Source: Seriola aureovittata (Eukaryota; Chordata; Actinopteri; Carangiformes; Carangidae). From it: 64,000 nucleotides of DNA. Numbering within the stretch: position 1 is the first letter of the stretch; every line of letters begins with the position of its first letter. The notes under the pieces were generated by a model. That model saw nothing but the letters and a program-made list of their open reading frames with translations, ran no database searches and was not told the origin of the DNA. Positions 1 through 19,362 of the stretch are shown here, piece by piece. Where the stretch lies: NCBI RefSeq assembly GCF_021018895.1, contig NC_079375.1, positions 14,469,492-14,533,491 on the forward strand. The letters run 5' to 3'. Both the position numbers and the translations under genes were made by a program.

Positions 1-499
1 AGTAATGACGAAAATTTTGCTTTAAATTCATGACCATAAGATTTAGGAACTATGTTGGAGTTAAGTTGGATAAGGTATGAGAAGTAATAAATCAACACTC
101 ATGCCACAGATTTGATATCAGTTGTCTACCTTCTACCCTCTACAGAAGGTAAGTATTGATGCTAACATGAAGAAAGAGGGCCAGACTGACAACCCAGTAA
201 AAAATTGAGGCCATCTCTTTCTGACAGCCTTTTTATGGTGAGACTGAAAATCAGCAAGTACAACAAAGTGAAACAATATGAAGAGGTGGGTCAGTGCAGG
301 ACAGAAACAGGTGGTGCTGACCAAACCTTTCATGCCTCCACAAAGGTCAGTGACACACAGGCACTACATTGTTCTCATCACATAAGGAAGCAAAAAGAGC
401 CAAAGAGTGAATGGATTAAGAGTCATTAGGAGTCAGAGGCACTGCTTTGACTCAGCAGTGTTGAAGGGCAGACATGAAGAAGAAAAATTTTCTGCTTAC

Positions 500-521
500 C
501 TCTGCGGCCATAATCTTCCTC
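500..521 (-). CDS. arhgap21: arhgap21 22-bp microexon
   Basis: This is a 22-nt exon between acceptor TTTTTACAG and donor GTAAGC. It encodes EEDYGRR plus the first base of the next codon (enters in phase 0, leaves in phase 1). It corresponds to the short acidic/basic insert after the IVYPPES strand of the PDZ domain (human has DEENGNRGG at this place). Strong splice sites on both sides and the right reading frame support it despite its size. Skipping it would shift the frame, so it is probably constitutive. Confidence 0.8.
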
Positions 522-3500
522 CTGTAAAAACATAGAAATACTCAAGTGACTTTGTTGCTTATTGTCGCAGAAATTAGGTATCAGGCTTTTAGTTGACTCA
601 GTGTTATCTTACAAGATAAGCAAACAATACTCAGGTGCATGAAACTCATGAAAGCTTCTGACAAGTTTAATAATAGCAACAATACTGAAATTTACCGGGA
701 ACAAGTGCATGGTTGATTCCGGTGGGTATACAATGAAGTGCCGCAGGGTGAAGCCAAACCCTTGGGAAGTGCGACGTAAGCGCACGGTTTTAGGTCTTGG
801 CCATGAGAACGGCTCTTCCTCTGTTGGGTTTTGCACTGCAGGAGAATCAGCCAAGCTTCTCCAATCTGGACAGTCATTCTGCAAGAACAGAAGGGTGGAG
901 GACAAATTTAAAATGAATTAGTCCTAATTTCACCTTGACACACACAAAGATATCAAATAGATTTTTGCAAAAAAAAAACAAAAAAACATTTAGCTATGAA
1001 ATCCCCCAAATGCTACAATCCAAAAACAATGTTACTAAAAGTACAACTCATTTGAAAGCCATCCCCAGTTTAGACATATCAACAGATTACCTTTTCAGTC
1101 AAGTTACTGCACATTAACACTAAGTGTCAATCAATCATTCATTAAAGTTACACATGGTTTCAAGGAGAATGAGGTTTTGAAAAACATTAGTGGCTGTCCT
1201 GTGTTTACAGTCAAGTTGTCGTATCCCATTTTCACAGCTGGAGTAGAGCATGTCAGGCTTCAGGGCTTTGGACACCCACTCCTGTGTTTACTGACTATTT
1301 ATAGCCTGACACCTTTGTGGTATCATGTGTGCAGCAACACCCTCGCTTTACTCAGATCTCCCCATATCACATTTCCTTGTCCCAGTGCAAATTTCAGGAA
1401 TGCCTCTTTTCAAACAATCTTGTATTTCCACACCGAAAAACGTATTTTTCTGCATCCTGTCTCAAACAAACCCTCCCCCTTCCCCCGAAGCATAGACTTT
1501 CCCCCACAACATGAGGAATTTGATGAGCATGCATTTGCACTATCTCTGCCTGGACAAATATGTTGAGTAAAATTTCAGAAAATCAGAGTGAATTATCTGC
1601 ACAATAACATGAGTAACATAATAACATAAGTATTTATACGAGGTTTGTCTACTTGTGTAGGTAAAAATTCTGCATATCAGAATTGTGTTTTAAACAAAAG
1701 AGAAATAAATAAATCTGAACAGCTTGTTTACTTGGTCCAGCTGTTGAAGGGAGTAGTGAAAGAGCCAAACCATATTTCAAAGAACAAACATAAGCAACAG
1801 TTTGTCCACACCAACTTAAAACCACCACCATCCCATTCAACTGCTTAGAGTATTTCACAGTATGAACATACAGCCTTGTACTCAATGGCTCATTAGAAAT
1901 ATATTGTGTGCCTGGAGGTGTGTACCAAGTCAAAGCATGTTTCACTGTGCTCTTTGTAGAATCTTTTGCCGCTTCTCTGCAACCAAGCTTCTCTGCTTTT
2001 CAACCATATATTTTATTTTTGAAAGATACAATAACATAAACCACTCCAATCTAAGCATATTTCAAGTGGAAACCTGAGTTGATGAACCCATAAAAGGAGT
2101 TTAAATGATCTTACTATAGAGAGTAAGGACCCAAAGCACTTCTTTGGCTGGCTGGGAAACAGAGCTGCAGGTGCAGCTGACACGCATGTATTTTGATGAA
2201 ACTAGCAAAACAGGTTTTACTGTGTATAACCAAGCTTTGGCTGTTCTCTGATACCTGCACTTTCATGTTGAAGTCTGTGTCTGTATGAGCCTTGGGTGCC
2301 TTCACACAACTAGAAAACATGCAAATCCATACCCAGAGAAGCGCTTGTGGTGATGACAATAGATCAACTGAATGTTTGAAATGCCTGCATTGCTCCCATC
2401 ATGTCTCCAGAGCAAGGCAAATCCAGTCTACTGGATCTGATTTAGCAGCCAGTGCACAGGGCAATTTCCAAGCCTCTGATCTTTAGATGTAGACGACAGA
2501 AGGGGGTGTGGGCCTCCTGACAGACACATGCCAAGCAGTGTTATCATTGCCACTTGCATAGTTAATACTGCTGTGACATTCCAAGTCAATAAATTCCAGA
2601 CCCACATTTGCCCCCAAGGTTTCCTTTTCCTCTTATTTAAAGGAGCTATGTGTAAGTTTTGCTATTGCTACACAGCGAACGTTAGCATTAACAGCTGTTT
2701 ACTTGCCAGTCTAGAAGAAATGTTGCAAGTTCAGCATCAAACTTCATTCCTTTGTTTGCCAACAGCTGTCTCCAGCGGTAGGAAGCAGTGCCAATGTTAA
2801 CTCTTGTTTTGCTTCTACTCCCATCACTTATGTTAGCATGCTAATCAGCTAGGCGGACCGTCTCGTCACTTTCTGATAGCGAGTCACGGTAGCGTCCAGG
2901 CTACCCTGAAGAAGTAGCGCTGCTCAGAGGGTGTATTAAATAACCTCTTGTATTGTGAACACAATAATGGCTAAAGCTCTTGGCAAGACTGGTAAGTAAA
3001 CAACTGTTAATGTTAACAGTGGCTATGTATCGATAGCAAAACTTAAAAAATAGCTTGTTTAATGAAAATTTTAAAAAGCTATTATTAAGAACAGAGAAAA
3101 AAGCAAGACTCTGGTGCAAACCTGATAGATCAGATGATTTATGCATTCAAATAACCATTACAAGAGGTCAAAAGAGAATCAGCATAAAAGGAACAAATTA
3201 TGAGATTACTTGTCATAAAAAGAGGCTACCACATGACAAAAACACCCACATCATGCCTGTCCTCTCCCGCCCACAAATGAATGACTGTCACCTATTTATG
3301 AATCACTAGAATGCCAAACTGATATTTGTACTGGGTGAGGCAGCTGGGAGAGAGTTTTCAGCAGGTATTTGGTATTTGAGCAATGACTATGCCTGTGTCT
3401 CAGAGCAGGAATACTGATTTCAACCACTAGATTACAGTTAGCCTAGTTATTGTAAAATAATCCCATATAAACACCCAAACCAAAAATAAACAGATCTTTC

Positions 3501-6500
3501 TAACAAGTACTGCCTGCATAAAGCTTATTCCTCTGTGGCATGGACCTCAATTGTTGTCCAATAGTTAGTAAAAACACATCAATTAGCCACAATGTTGCAC
3601 TGGCTGAAATTTTCCTTCATTATGATGAACAAGGGCACTGTCATTTATTTTGAGTAGTTCCCCAAGAGAGTAACATACTGTTTGTTTTGGTCTTTTCCTG
3701 GGTATTTGTTTAGCATCCTTCTTTCAATAAAGCCCAAAATCATGAATGAACAATTAAAAACATCAGTACAACAAAAAAAAAAAAAAACCTTTTTCAATTT
3801 CTGTTGCTCTATATTCATAGATACCATACATAAGGCAAAAGATGCCAGTCATGGAGCTTTGGTTATTTCACTGAAATAACCATGGAAAGCTCCTCAAATT
3901 TCTTTTCTTGCTTAACAAATGGTACACTTTGTATCTGTGTGCATGTGGTCATTTTCAGAGATGCTGTAAAGTGAGACTACATCAGTGGTTCCACTACCAC
4001 AGAGATTAGAGGGCAGTCCTACCAATACCACCCACTAACATCAGAAACTTTAGCGGAAACACTGTACATGCACAGCTGTTTACACACCACAAAGGCTCGA
4101 ATCTGCAGGCTAGTAACACACTGAAAAAGAAACTGGAATTTCCACCTTGTTCATTTTTAACAAATATTATGAAACCACACTGCATGGCCTGTAAGTTTAA
4201 AAACCTCTGCTGACATCACTAAATGACACATTTCAAGCACCAAATGACATCAGCTCTAAAAACATCAGACAAGTACACAGGCTTAAAATGTGAAGAAACC
4301 TCGTTCTCTGTGGGCTGCTAAATTCTACACCACATCCCGTCCAAACCAAGCACTTAACTGTGAAAAGCCTAAGATAATGATACAGAGGGCCACTGGTGAG
4401 CCCTGGGCGTTACAGTCTTATGGTGCAGGGCAAAGTTAGAAGTATCATTACTCAGCCTATATAGACACGTGATGTGTTTTGTGCATGCCACACTTCTAGC
4501 TGTGACATACACATGGCCCTGGTATAGTCTTGTGGGCTACTGTTCATACTGGATGGCTCTAAATTATCAGTAATTTCTTATTACAATATTTCTAATATCA
4601 TTGTCTAAAAAGGGCAAAAACATGACTGTTAAACATAGTTAGTTATTCTGTAACACTGGAGAGTGTGGCATGTATTTTGCCACTTGGGCTGAGCAATAAA
4701 CACATTTCATACTATAACTAATATTTACATTCATAAATTGTATATCACAAATGTTGGTACAGAAAGTAAACCTCAATACCTTTGGTGAATGAAGCTAATA
4801 AGATTAACACCTGCCCAACATTGTGTAATCATATGCATTCGCCCTGAGATATTACTTTTGTGAAGCTAGTAATGTACCTTTATAATATTATAAACACTGA
4901 TTCAACTGTATAAATATTTTTAGGTAGTACATTGTGGAGATGCTGTACTGGACAAAAACTTACCTCCAAACTGCGCATCCAAACAGTCAAATATGGAAAG
5001 TACACTTCCTAGACTAACCAGGAAAGACACACCAGAAGCTAATGAATAAAACATATGGATGCCACATGGTATGTCTTGGATGAAGTATCACTGAAACAAT
5101 TTAGGCTGTGCATCACCCTTGCAAAAGTCTAAACGCAGAGTAAAAAACAACAACAAAAAACAGGCCAACAACTATGCCTTCTTAAAGAGCATTAATGTTG
5201 TAGACGAGTCAGTTGTCTGTAACAGCATTTAGCAATCAGACTGGACTGCTTATACATCCCACTCTCATCTGTGGGATAAAATAACTGTTTCCTGTGGGAA
5301 CTGATTTCAAAAATACAGTTGTCAAGCTATTTCTCTCACAAAGCTTTGCCAAAGCTGTACACTGAACACATACATTTTTGTCAATATGTTATAATTATAT
5401 ATATGTTAATATGTTTTGCTTGTGTGAAATGATGATGATGATGAAAATGTATGAATAAAATCATTGGGACTGTTGTTTTTGCCTACAGCACATATCTCTA
5501 ACCTGCCATTTGCTTGTAAAAAACAGATTAAGTTTGTACTTGCTCTTACAAAAAGGAAAACAGCTGTCAGCTCACTAAAATATGGTGAGCTATTTAAACA
5601 AGACATAAAAAATGTCACAGGCTTTTCCACCTAATATGACATGGATCTTTTCACCAAACACTGCACAGAAATCGGGAAAAACTGAATCACATAGCCAATC
5701 TCTTATGTTTTCCCCTGAGACACCGCAGACCCAACTATAAGGCAACAGGAAGTAACAGACTTCTTCTATCCAATTTAAGGCCAATTTTCCCTTCCGATTG
5801 CCATCAGTTAGCCATATGATGCCTGTGCATGGTTCTGTAAAAGGCAGCCAGGCTAAATCAGATAAACACTGAGCTTTAATGAAGACTGTGGGAACAGGGG
5901 GGTCTGTTTGTCAATAGCTCCCTACAGTGCTAAATATGGATCATGCTTCAGCATCAATAATACATTTCACCCCACTGTAATTTCTGTTGTTCTACTGGAG
6001 CATAAAAAGCAGAAATGCAGGTAGTAAGAATCATGAAAAAAGCTACAAGTCTACTCATCAAAGATATGGTATAGTTTGATACAATAAAGACCCTAGGCTC
6101 ACATAGAAAATCCTACCACAGACACACAAGAATGATCAGCACCCAATCTAAAAACTCAATATCTAACCAGAGGAATCCAAGTAGAGAAAGGAGACATTAA
6201 GCCAACTCTGTCTGTCATTTAGATTCAGATACAATGTTTGAATATCATGCAGTATTCAGCTGATAAAGCAGACAAACACGCCAGTGTGCAAGAAATAAAG
6301 ACAAAAATCTTGATTCAAATAACAAATTATTCCTCTATTAAGTTATTAAGTTATTTCCAGCTCAAGAACAAGCTCCTTGGGTTATGGTCATAATGGTTGT
6401 GAAAAGGTCAGACAAAGAGCAAAGAGAAGAGAAAAAATAACATGAAACATATTCACTAAGTCTTATGTTCTGTGATACAGCACAATGAGGTTGTGATTAT

Positions 6501-8329
6501 TGTAAGATCTCTGTTTCATTTGTTTAAGCAATTAAGGTAATTGCTAAGGGTCTAGAAATGTGCTTCACTTTGCCTGTCTGGGATAGTAATCCATCCTCTT
6601 TTTTTATAATCCCTACTGCTTGTTTACAGCAGCAACAGGGCTATGCTCTCTCTGAATAAAAACAAAAGGCACACAACCATTTATCATCTACATCCTTTGA
6701 CCAATCTTTGTCAGCGGAGACAATCACAAGTTGCTTTTGTGCAAATTACACATTTAGAAAGAGATTTTAAAACATTCATTGAATCCACAGTGTCATCATT
6801 TCCAGAAAATCCCAGGACCAGAGACTCCAGGGGGTTTCCGGCTCAAAATTAGCACATGAATTGGTTTGTGTGGTAGCCTTATTAGAAGGACTGGTAAAAG
6901 AAGGATTTCCACTGACTGCACTTTACTGAGGCTTACCCTCACCCCCAACCAACATTTTTGGCACTATAAAATACTTAAACATGTTTTTTTTTACATATAA
7001 TGTAATAATTGTATTTTGTGAAAATGTGAAAATTGAACATGTCTCACAATATATATTGGCACCTCTATATTGCCTGTAGAGATTTTCTGTACCAGAATTG
7101 TTATGTGACATCAGATTCACTCATTAAACTCATTTAGAAGTGTGCAGAAGTCAGACGGTGTATCCAGATGGTCATAATGACAAAGGTAAGCACATCATCT
7201 CAGTTTGTTTTTTAGCTGTGACAGTGAAAAAGAGAGGGATGCAACACAAGCTGTGTGTGCTTTAGTGTGTTGTTTGCATAGAGTTAACTGGTATATGGTA
7301 AAATATCATTTTGCTTGTTTTTTTCAGTTTCAATGAAAATTAGTTATTTTCGTTTTATGCTCTTCTAGACCTCCCCAAATATTATTTTCAGGGTTATTAA
7401 ACATTTATCATTAAAAAACATATGACACGAAATAAATTAAGAATAAACTGTGCACCATTATGCCTGTTACTGGCTTACTAAAGGGTCCTTTACTCCCATG
7501 TGCTTTGTCTAATGATCTAAAAATCAAATTCAGTACATCTAGCCTGTTAAAGATGACAACATAAGGGGCTTTACAGCCCTCATTTACAGACTATTCACAT
7601 AGAAGCAGGGAGTTTTAAGTGAGGAATGAATATTAGATTAAAGGCAGTGGAACAAATGAAAGAAAACTACAGATTCTATAAATAGGTGCCCTTTCATTTC
7701 AAAGAGTACGAGGTTGCTACTTCATTTACCATGAAGGTCTTCATTCAGGCACCAAGCTTTCAGAGGAGCAGATGGTGTCCTGTCTGGTATTATAGGGGTC
7801 ACAGCTTAAAAATCTAAGAGATGGGGCTTGAATAAACTACTTCAATGCCAATGCCTCCTCCCACTTCCACCAGTGAAGAGTTTGATTAAATTTCAAATCT
7901 AATTATATGCTGTTTTGCAACCAAAACCTGTCTTTCTGTCTCTGTCTCTCATCTACAATGATCAACCCTAGCCCTCACAAGAAAAAATAGGAAGCACTCA
8001 GACAACCTTGTGACATAAATCTGATGGCGGTAATTACCAAAACAACCAAAATAATAAAGCACTGGTGAGATAAAGAGCAAAACAACCCCACAAGAGCTGT
8101 TACAAGCACAAACAGCTGGGCCAAAGTGTCAAACACATTACTCCCCCTCCACACCACGTTGAATGTGGGGGAGGGGGGCATTGAAACCAAAGTCAGCCAA
8201 AACCACTTTCATGATCACCATTTAAAAAAATCTAAGGTTTGATGTGGTTGTCTTTACCTCACAGAAAGAAGATCTTGCTTGTTGTCTCTCATCATCTTCA
8301 CAAGAATTAACCCAACGTGATGCCATCAT
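500..8329 (-). CDS. arhgap21: ARHGAP21-type Rho GTPase-activating protein, 5' part (3 coding exons; continues past the left edge)
   Basis: Coding exons in transcript order are 8258-8329, 696-878 and 500-521. Spliced, they encode about 92 residues: [14 protein letters not shown] at the start, a linker ending FSWPRPKTV, then the start of a PDZ domain with [20 protein letters not shown]. The family protein is a large scaffold (about 1,950 aa in human) with PDZ, PH and RhoGAP domains that acts on Cdc42 and RhoA at the Golgi and cell junctions; only the N-terminus is in this window. The MMA(S/T)R start and the [15 protein letters not shown] segment fit ARHGAP21 better than its paralogue ARHGAP23. 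An in-frame TGA directly precedes the first ATG, which fixes the start. The first coding intron is 7.4 kb and the next only 174 bp. The downstream neighbour in human is also PRTFDC1. Whether this is teleost copy a or b cannot be told. Confidence 0.9.
696..878 (-). CDS. arhgap21: arhgap21 exon with first half of the PDZ domain
   Basis: This 183-bp exon (61 codons, phase 0 at both ends) has acceptor TTCTTGCAG and donor CCG|GTAAAT. It encodes NDCPDWRSL... then [18 protein letters not shown] and [12 protein letters not shown]. The GFGF is the carboxylate-binding loop of the PDZ fold, and the HFIVYPPES segment is nearly invariant in ARHGAP21/23. The domain continues in exons outside the window. 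Confidence 0.92.
2641..3056. mobile_element. MITE-like element with about 75-bp terminal inverted repeats
   Basis: The left arm (2641-2713) and the reverse complement of the right arm (2982-3056) match at roughly 80%. They share AAGTTTTGCTAT, CATTAACAG and TGTTTACTTRCCAGTCT. The interior (about 270 bp) has no transposase and contains the GTTAGCATGCTAA palindrome often seen in fish repeats. Length and structure fit a non-autonomous DNA transposon. A target-site duplication could not be identified by eye. Confidence 0.7.
3520..3665 (+). repeat. Dispersed repeat family R1, copy 1
   Basis: This is one of three copies in the window in the same orientation (others at 21241-21410 and 24325-24500). 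Shared landmarks are CTTATTCYTCTGTGSCA, ACATCAATKAGCC, TTCATTATGATRAACA, GGGCACTGT and GTTTATTT. No coding potential was seen. The class is unknown; most likely it is a degenerate non-autonomous element. Confidence 0.65.
8258..8329 (-). CDS. arhgap21: arhgap21 start-codon exon (coding part)
   Basis: This exon encodes 24 codons from the double ATG ([14 protein letters not shown]...) to the donor GAG|GTAAAG at 8257. The codon just before the ATG is TGA, so no longer N-terminus is possible in this exon. The exon ends in phase 0 and joins exon 696-878 in frame. The family protein in human begins M-ATRR, matching the M(M)ASRW start seen here. The rest of the N-terminal tail is poorly conserved in the family. 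Confidence 0.8.
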
Positions 8330-8460
8330 TCAACTTCACTTAAAATCGTGTTATCTGTGAACGCCCACATCGAACACACAGCTCCAGCAGGATGCAACAA
8401 AATGTTATGCTCCACTTTGTCCAATTTATACCTCCATTCTTGCTTGATTATTTAGTCCAT
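8330..8460 (-). other. arhgap21: arhgap21 5' untranslated part of the start exon
   Basis: On the minus strand the acceptor TCCTACAG ends at 8461, and 131 nt of leader follow before the ATG. The leader has stops in the coding frame and a short upstream ATG followed at once by TAA (ATGGACTAA at the exon start), which could act as a minimal upstream ORF. Confidence 0.65.
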
Positions 8461-9457
8461 CTGTAGGAGAGAGGAGGGTAGAGACGTTATTACAGCATAT
8501 TTTATTGTTTAATAACAGGCACATTTGTGAATTAACTGCTTAGATATGGCATCTCACACTGTTCAAGAGTCTGTCAAACAACATGACTCAATACCTCAGT
8601 TGTTTAAGGCACATAATAGTAGACCATCCGTGTTTAATTTTGGACCACCAACATTATGCAACAGGTCCTAATGCTATTTTCTACCTGGTGTTTTTGTGCC
8701 TTGTCTTAACAAAGTTTTACACTCAGACAAGCTGACTTGGTATAATAATACATATAACATATAGCACAGTTTGATCAATTGTTAGTTAGAAAAGTTTGCG
8801 AACTGTTGCAAAAGTAGTCCAAGCAAAATGTTCACAGAACTGAGTAAGTTTTTCACACATGTAGGAGACAGTGATGTGACACATGACATCATCGCCACAT
8901 TATTCATGCAACAACAATTTGGGCTTGTTGTCATCAGCTTGAAACAACAACGTGGATAGTCAACACTCCATAATGAATGACCAGCAACAAGTGGACTACA
9001 GACGGAAGGCAGGGCAAAATAAACGTCCGTCCATTTGAAATTATGTTATAACAAACCCTTTGAACCGGGGTTACACAGTTCATTTCGCTTAAGTTCACTA
9101 TATTGTTTGTATTTCGATAATGAAACCACAGGGTTTGTGACTTCGAGAGGGTGAATTTAAATTCCTCTTTTTAGAGATCGATGGTCAACTGAGGCACGAA
9201 CAGAGCGTGGCGAGCTGTTGTTCTCCACCGACCAAATAAAGTAGCTTTTTTCTTTGTTATTTTAATGAAACACCAGCACAAAAAAGTCGAAAGGGGGACA
9301 TGGGACGTTGTAGGCACTCTCCACGTCATATACTTTGTGAACGTCGCCTGTAAAGCATGTAAAGTAGGCAAAAGCAACAACCAAACCAACTGCGGCAACA
9401 GGCTGCTAACACTGCGGTTAGCATCCATGCTAACGGCTAGAGTTTAAACAAAGTTAC

Positions 9458-9660
9458 CTGTGTAGTTGAGAAGCGTCAGTACAGGCGGGCAACGGGTGCG
9501 ACAGTTGTCCATAAAAGCGAATAGACAAAGTAAAAACATAGCGTGGGAGCTTCGAGATAGTCAGGCGTTGTCATAATTTAATATATTTTGAGTACAAACG
9601 GCTTCCCGGTGATTATTCCGATCCCACTCAGGGGTGGCGCATGGTGCAGTTTGGTAGCTG
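9458..9660 (-). other. arhgap21: Probable arhgap21 non-coding first exon
   Basis: A donor CACAG|GTAACT lies at 9458/9457, about 1 kb upstream of the start-codon exon, in a region that is locally richer in CpG than its surroundings. Two CCAAT boxes lie just upstream for minus-strand transcription. The right-hand boundary (transcription start) is a guess. No ATG-initiated frame continues into the next exon, so it would be leader only. Confidence 0.45.
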
Positions 9661-9726
9661 GAATTTTTTGCTTCCAGCGTTCCCAACGCTCTGGGAGTCC
9701 ACCTTCGGGCAACAGGACACTCTGAG

Positions 9727-9765
9727 CCAATCAGAGGCGGCGTTGTATTTGACGGGACCAATCAG
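9727..9765. promoter_or_regulatory. Tandem CCAAT boxes (NF-Y type), probable arhgap21 promoter
   Basis: Two identical CCAATCAG octamers start at 9727 and 9758, exactly 31 bp apart, or about three helical turns. They sit in a GC-richer block that also has GGCGGCG. No TATA box was seen. CCAATCAG is the classic NF-Y site, and paired boxes about 31-33 bp apart are typical of NF-Y promoters. Confidence 0.55.
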
Positions 9766-9888
9766 TTGCCAGTTTACAAAAAGTCGCCGCTGCTCTGGTA
9801 AAAGGTGGGTTTTTTTTTTTTTTACGTTCAACGTTAGAGAGCACCGAGTCAATCTCAGAAGGAGCAAGTAGAGGAAACATATACTCAC

Positions 9889-9975
9889 CGGCTACGGTTT
9901 TCAGTTCCTTGTTTTCACAATCCTACCCACTTTCGTTTCACATACACAACAACGCTGAACTGGGGGTCACATGTC
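9889..9975 (-). other. Possible alternative arhgap21 first exon
   Basis: A strong donor, GTAGCCG|GTGAGTAT, is present at 9889/9888 on the minus strand, upstream of the CCAAT pair. It could end a second, alternative leader exon. Only the donor supports this; the 5' boundary is arbitrary. Confidence 0.3.
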
Positions 9976-11289
9976 CTGGTTCAATGTGAGGTCGAGCAGG
10001 GCTGGCATGTGGATGGCGGTGGATGAGGAATGTGAGTTCACACATACCACACGGCATATAATCTTTGCTCTCATCGTGCTGCCATTATATACTCATCAGA
10101 GCAGATAATTCATATTACATGATTCACGCCGATACACCTCTACTATACACGCAGTCTGAAACAGACTGGGGCATTAGACTAAGATAAATGCTTAGATTCT
10201 CAGGCCCCCGACAAATGTCCCCTTTATTCCTCTCCAACATAAGGGGCCACCTGTTCTTGGGATTGGCAGCTTTTGTTGCAGAGGTCAGTTTAGGGAGGAG
10301 ACTTTCACAAAGCTGTCCTGTCCTGCCAGTTCTACTTTCAGTGTCTGGACTGTGGATATAAGCCTAGAAAAATAAACAAAGTAGCCAACATTTAACCACT
10401 GTACCTTTTTGTACAATTTTGAGATACTTGTACTTTACTTGAGTGTTTTGATTTGTGCTACTTTACAGCTATTTGCAGGGTAAGATTTCATTTTTTGTGA
10501 TCAGCTAATAAAAATGCAGGATTTTTACATTTAATGTAGTACTTTTATACTGTTGTAGTGTTTACTTTAGTAAAAGATCTGAATACTTCTTCCTTTCCTG
10601 TCAGAAAGTATTGACTAAAATGGTAATAATGTAATCCTTTTGTAGTTTTTCATGACATTATTCTTGGAGCTAAGTTCTGTTAAAGGTCATAGAGTCAAGT
10701 CACTGTGATCCCCAGCAGACCTCAGAGCCAAGAGAAAAACGGTTTTGCCTCACAGAAAGACTTGGAGTCATATGTCAGGTGTGTACAAAGAGCACAGCAG
10801 CTCAACACAACAAACTCTCTTTTGTTCCTTTTACTAGTTCATTTACACATAACCAAGTTCTTTTTAACCTAACAATGGTAACCTGATGTTTCAGGATGCG
10901 GCTTTGGCCTTAAATTCAGATAGAAACAATCACAAACCAGTTAAGAAAAGAGTTTTTGTGGGACAATTGAGAAGTCTATGAAGGAGCCAGTTTTCTGTAA
11001 CAACAGGATCATCAATACAAAATCCCAGCAGCGTAACACCCGGTAATTCCATAAAACATGCTGTACATAAAAACAAATGATTATAACACTCTATTCAACA
11101 TGCTTCAATAACCCAAAGCCCTCCTTTGTATATCATAGGCCTGAGAAAAACATTATGTACACAAGGTTTTTTTTTTATCTTGTGAACTGCAAAGAAACCA
11201 CTTTAAACAAATTCTAAACTAAATGCATTTTGTGAATCAACAGAGAATGTGAGAATAATGCAGTGATAGATAATACTTATAGAACACAT
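9976..11289. other. Intergenic spacer between arhgap21 5' end and prtfdc1 3' end
   Basis: About 1.3 kb with no exon recognised. It carries a truncated copy of a fish dispersed repeat (10380-10600). The two genes are tandem (both minus), so this spacer holds the prtfdc1 3' flank and the arhgap21 upstream region. Confidence 0.6.
10380..10600 (+). repeat. Dispersed repeat family R2 (TTACTTAAGTAAA-type), short copy
   Basis: The copy runs from the TTGTACTTTACTTGAGT start through TTTACATTTAATGTAGTACTTTT to TTTAGTAAAAGATCTGAATA and CTTCTTCC. The same closing motif ends the longer copy at 57620-58060 (TTTACTTAAGTAAAGGATCT). I recognise this family as very common in percomorph genomes; it does not encode protein. 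Confidence 0.65.
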
Positions 11290-11961
11290 AACAATGTTAA
11301 AAATACTTTATTGTATGTTAAATAAAAAAAACTAACTGACCAGAGCACCCTTCTACACCTCAAATGCTACAGAGACAGAGGTAGTTAATGCACTTAGTGT
11401 TTCAAGCTCTACTTTGTTTGCCCCTGAGCATTAAAAGTGACAGCAGGAGACCTACCCAATGAAATGTCAAAATGGCAATGCGAAGAAAATTGTCACTAAT
11501 TTCCAAACAAAAGACAACTCCTTTGATTTTAAAAGGACGTAACACCTTGTTTCCACAGTTAACTCATCACACAGTGGCCTAAAATAAATCTATCGCATTC
11601 GTACATGTCATGATTATCAAGTCCTTTGCATTGAATACAAAAAGAAGGTGAGACTGTGATGGCATTTGCATTGGAAACAAGCACACTAACCATAGCATTG
11701 AACGTATTACATGCGAGTCAGTGTTGTAAACCTAAAATATGAGGCTGCAGCTTTAAAAAGTACTTGCTTTGCTAAAACCAGTTAAATGTCATTGTCTAAA
11801 ACTGATAAACATTTCAGAGGAGGAATGTTATAACAAAACAGGGATGTTTGAGATCAAATGTCACCGATAGCAGCTGTAAGTGTGTGGCATCTCGAGGAAA
11901 ATGTTTAGGGTTGCTCCGTGATGACATCTGTGTGACAGTCGCCTCTTTTGCAGTCCTCTCT
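11290..11961 (-). other. prtfdc1: prtfdc1 3' untranslated region (estimated)
   Basis: AT-rich sequence from the stop codon to just past the first AATAAA on the minus strand. The 3' limit is estimated from that signal. Confidence 0.5.
11307..11312 (-). terminator. prtfdc1 polyadenylation signal AATAAA (candidate)
   Basis: First canonical AATAAA downstream of the prtfdc1 stop codon, about 650 nt after it. No cDNA evidence. Confidence 0.5.

Positions 11962-19362
<7,401 letters not shown>

Larger units (their letters stand above)
879..8257 (-). other. arhgap21 intron (7.4 kb), no exon seen
   Basis: AT-rich intronic sequence. It holds a 416-bp inverted-repeat element (2641-3056), one copy of a dispersed repeat (3520-3665) and short A/T runs. 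No further exon with matching frame and splice sites was recognised on either strand. The remaining open frames have no family resemblance. Confidence 0.7.

Noticed and set aside
1177..1566. 129-codon + frame in arhgap21 intron
   Set aside because: Antisense to an intron, low-complexity residues, no homologue recognised.
9417..9434. RFX X-box from the palindrome GTTAGCATCCATGCTAAC
   Set aside because: The arms are perfectly inverted but depart from the RFX consensus (GTNRCC/RGYAAC) at a key position in each half. The same palindromic core recurs in fish repeats.
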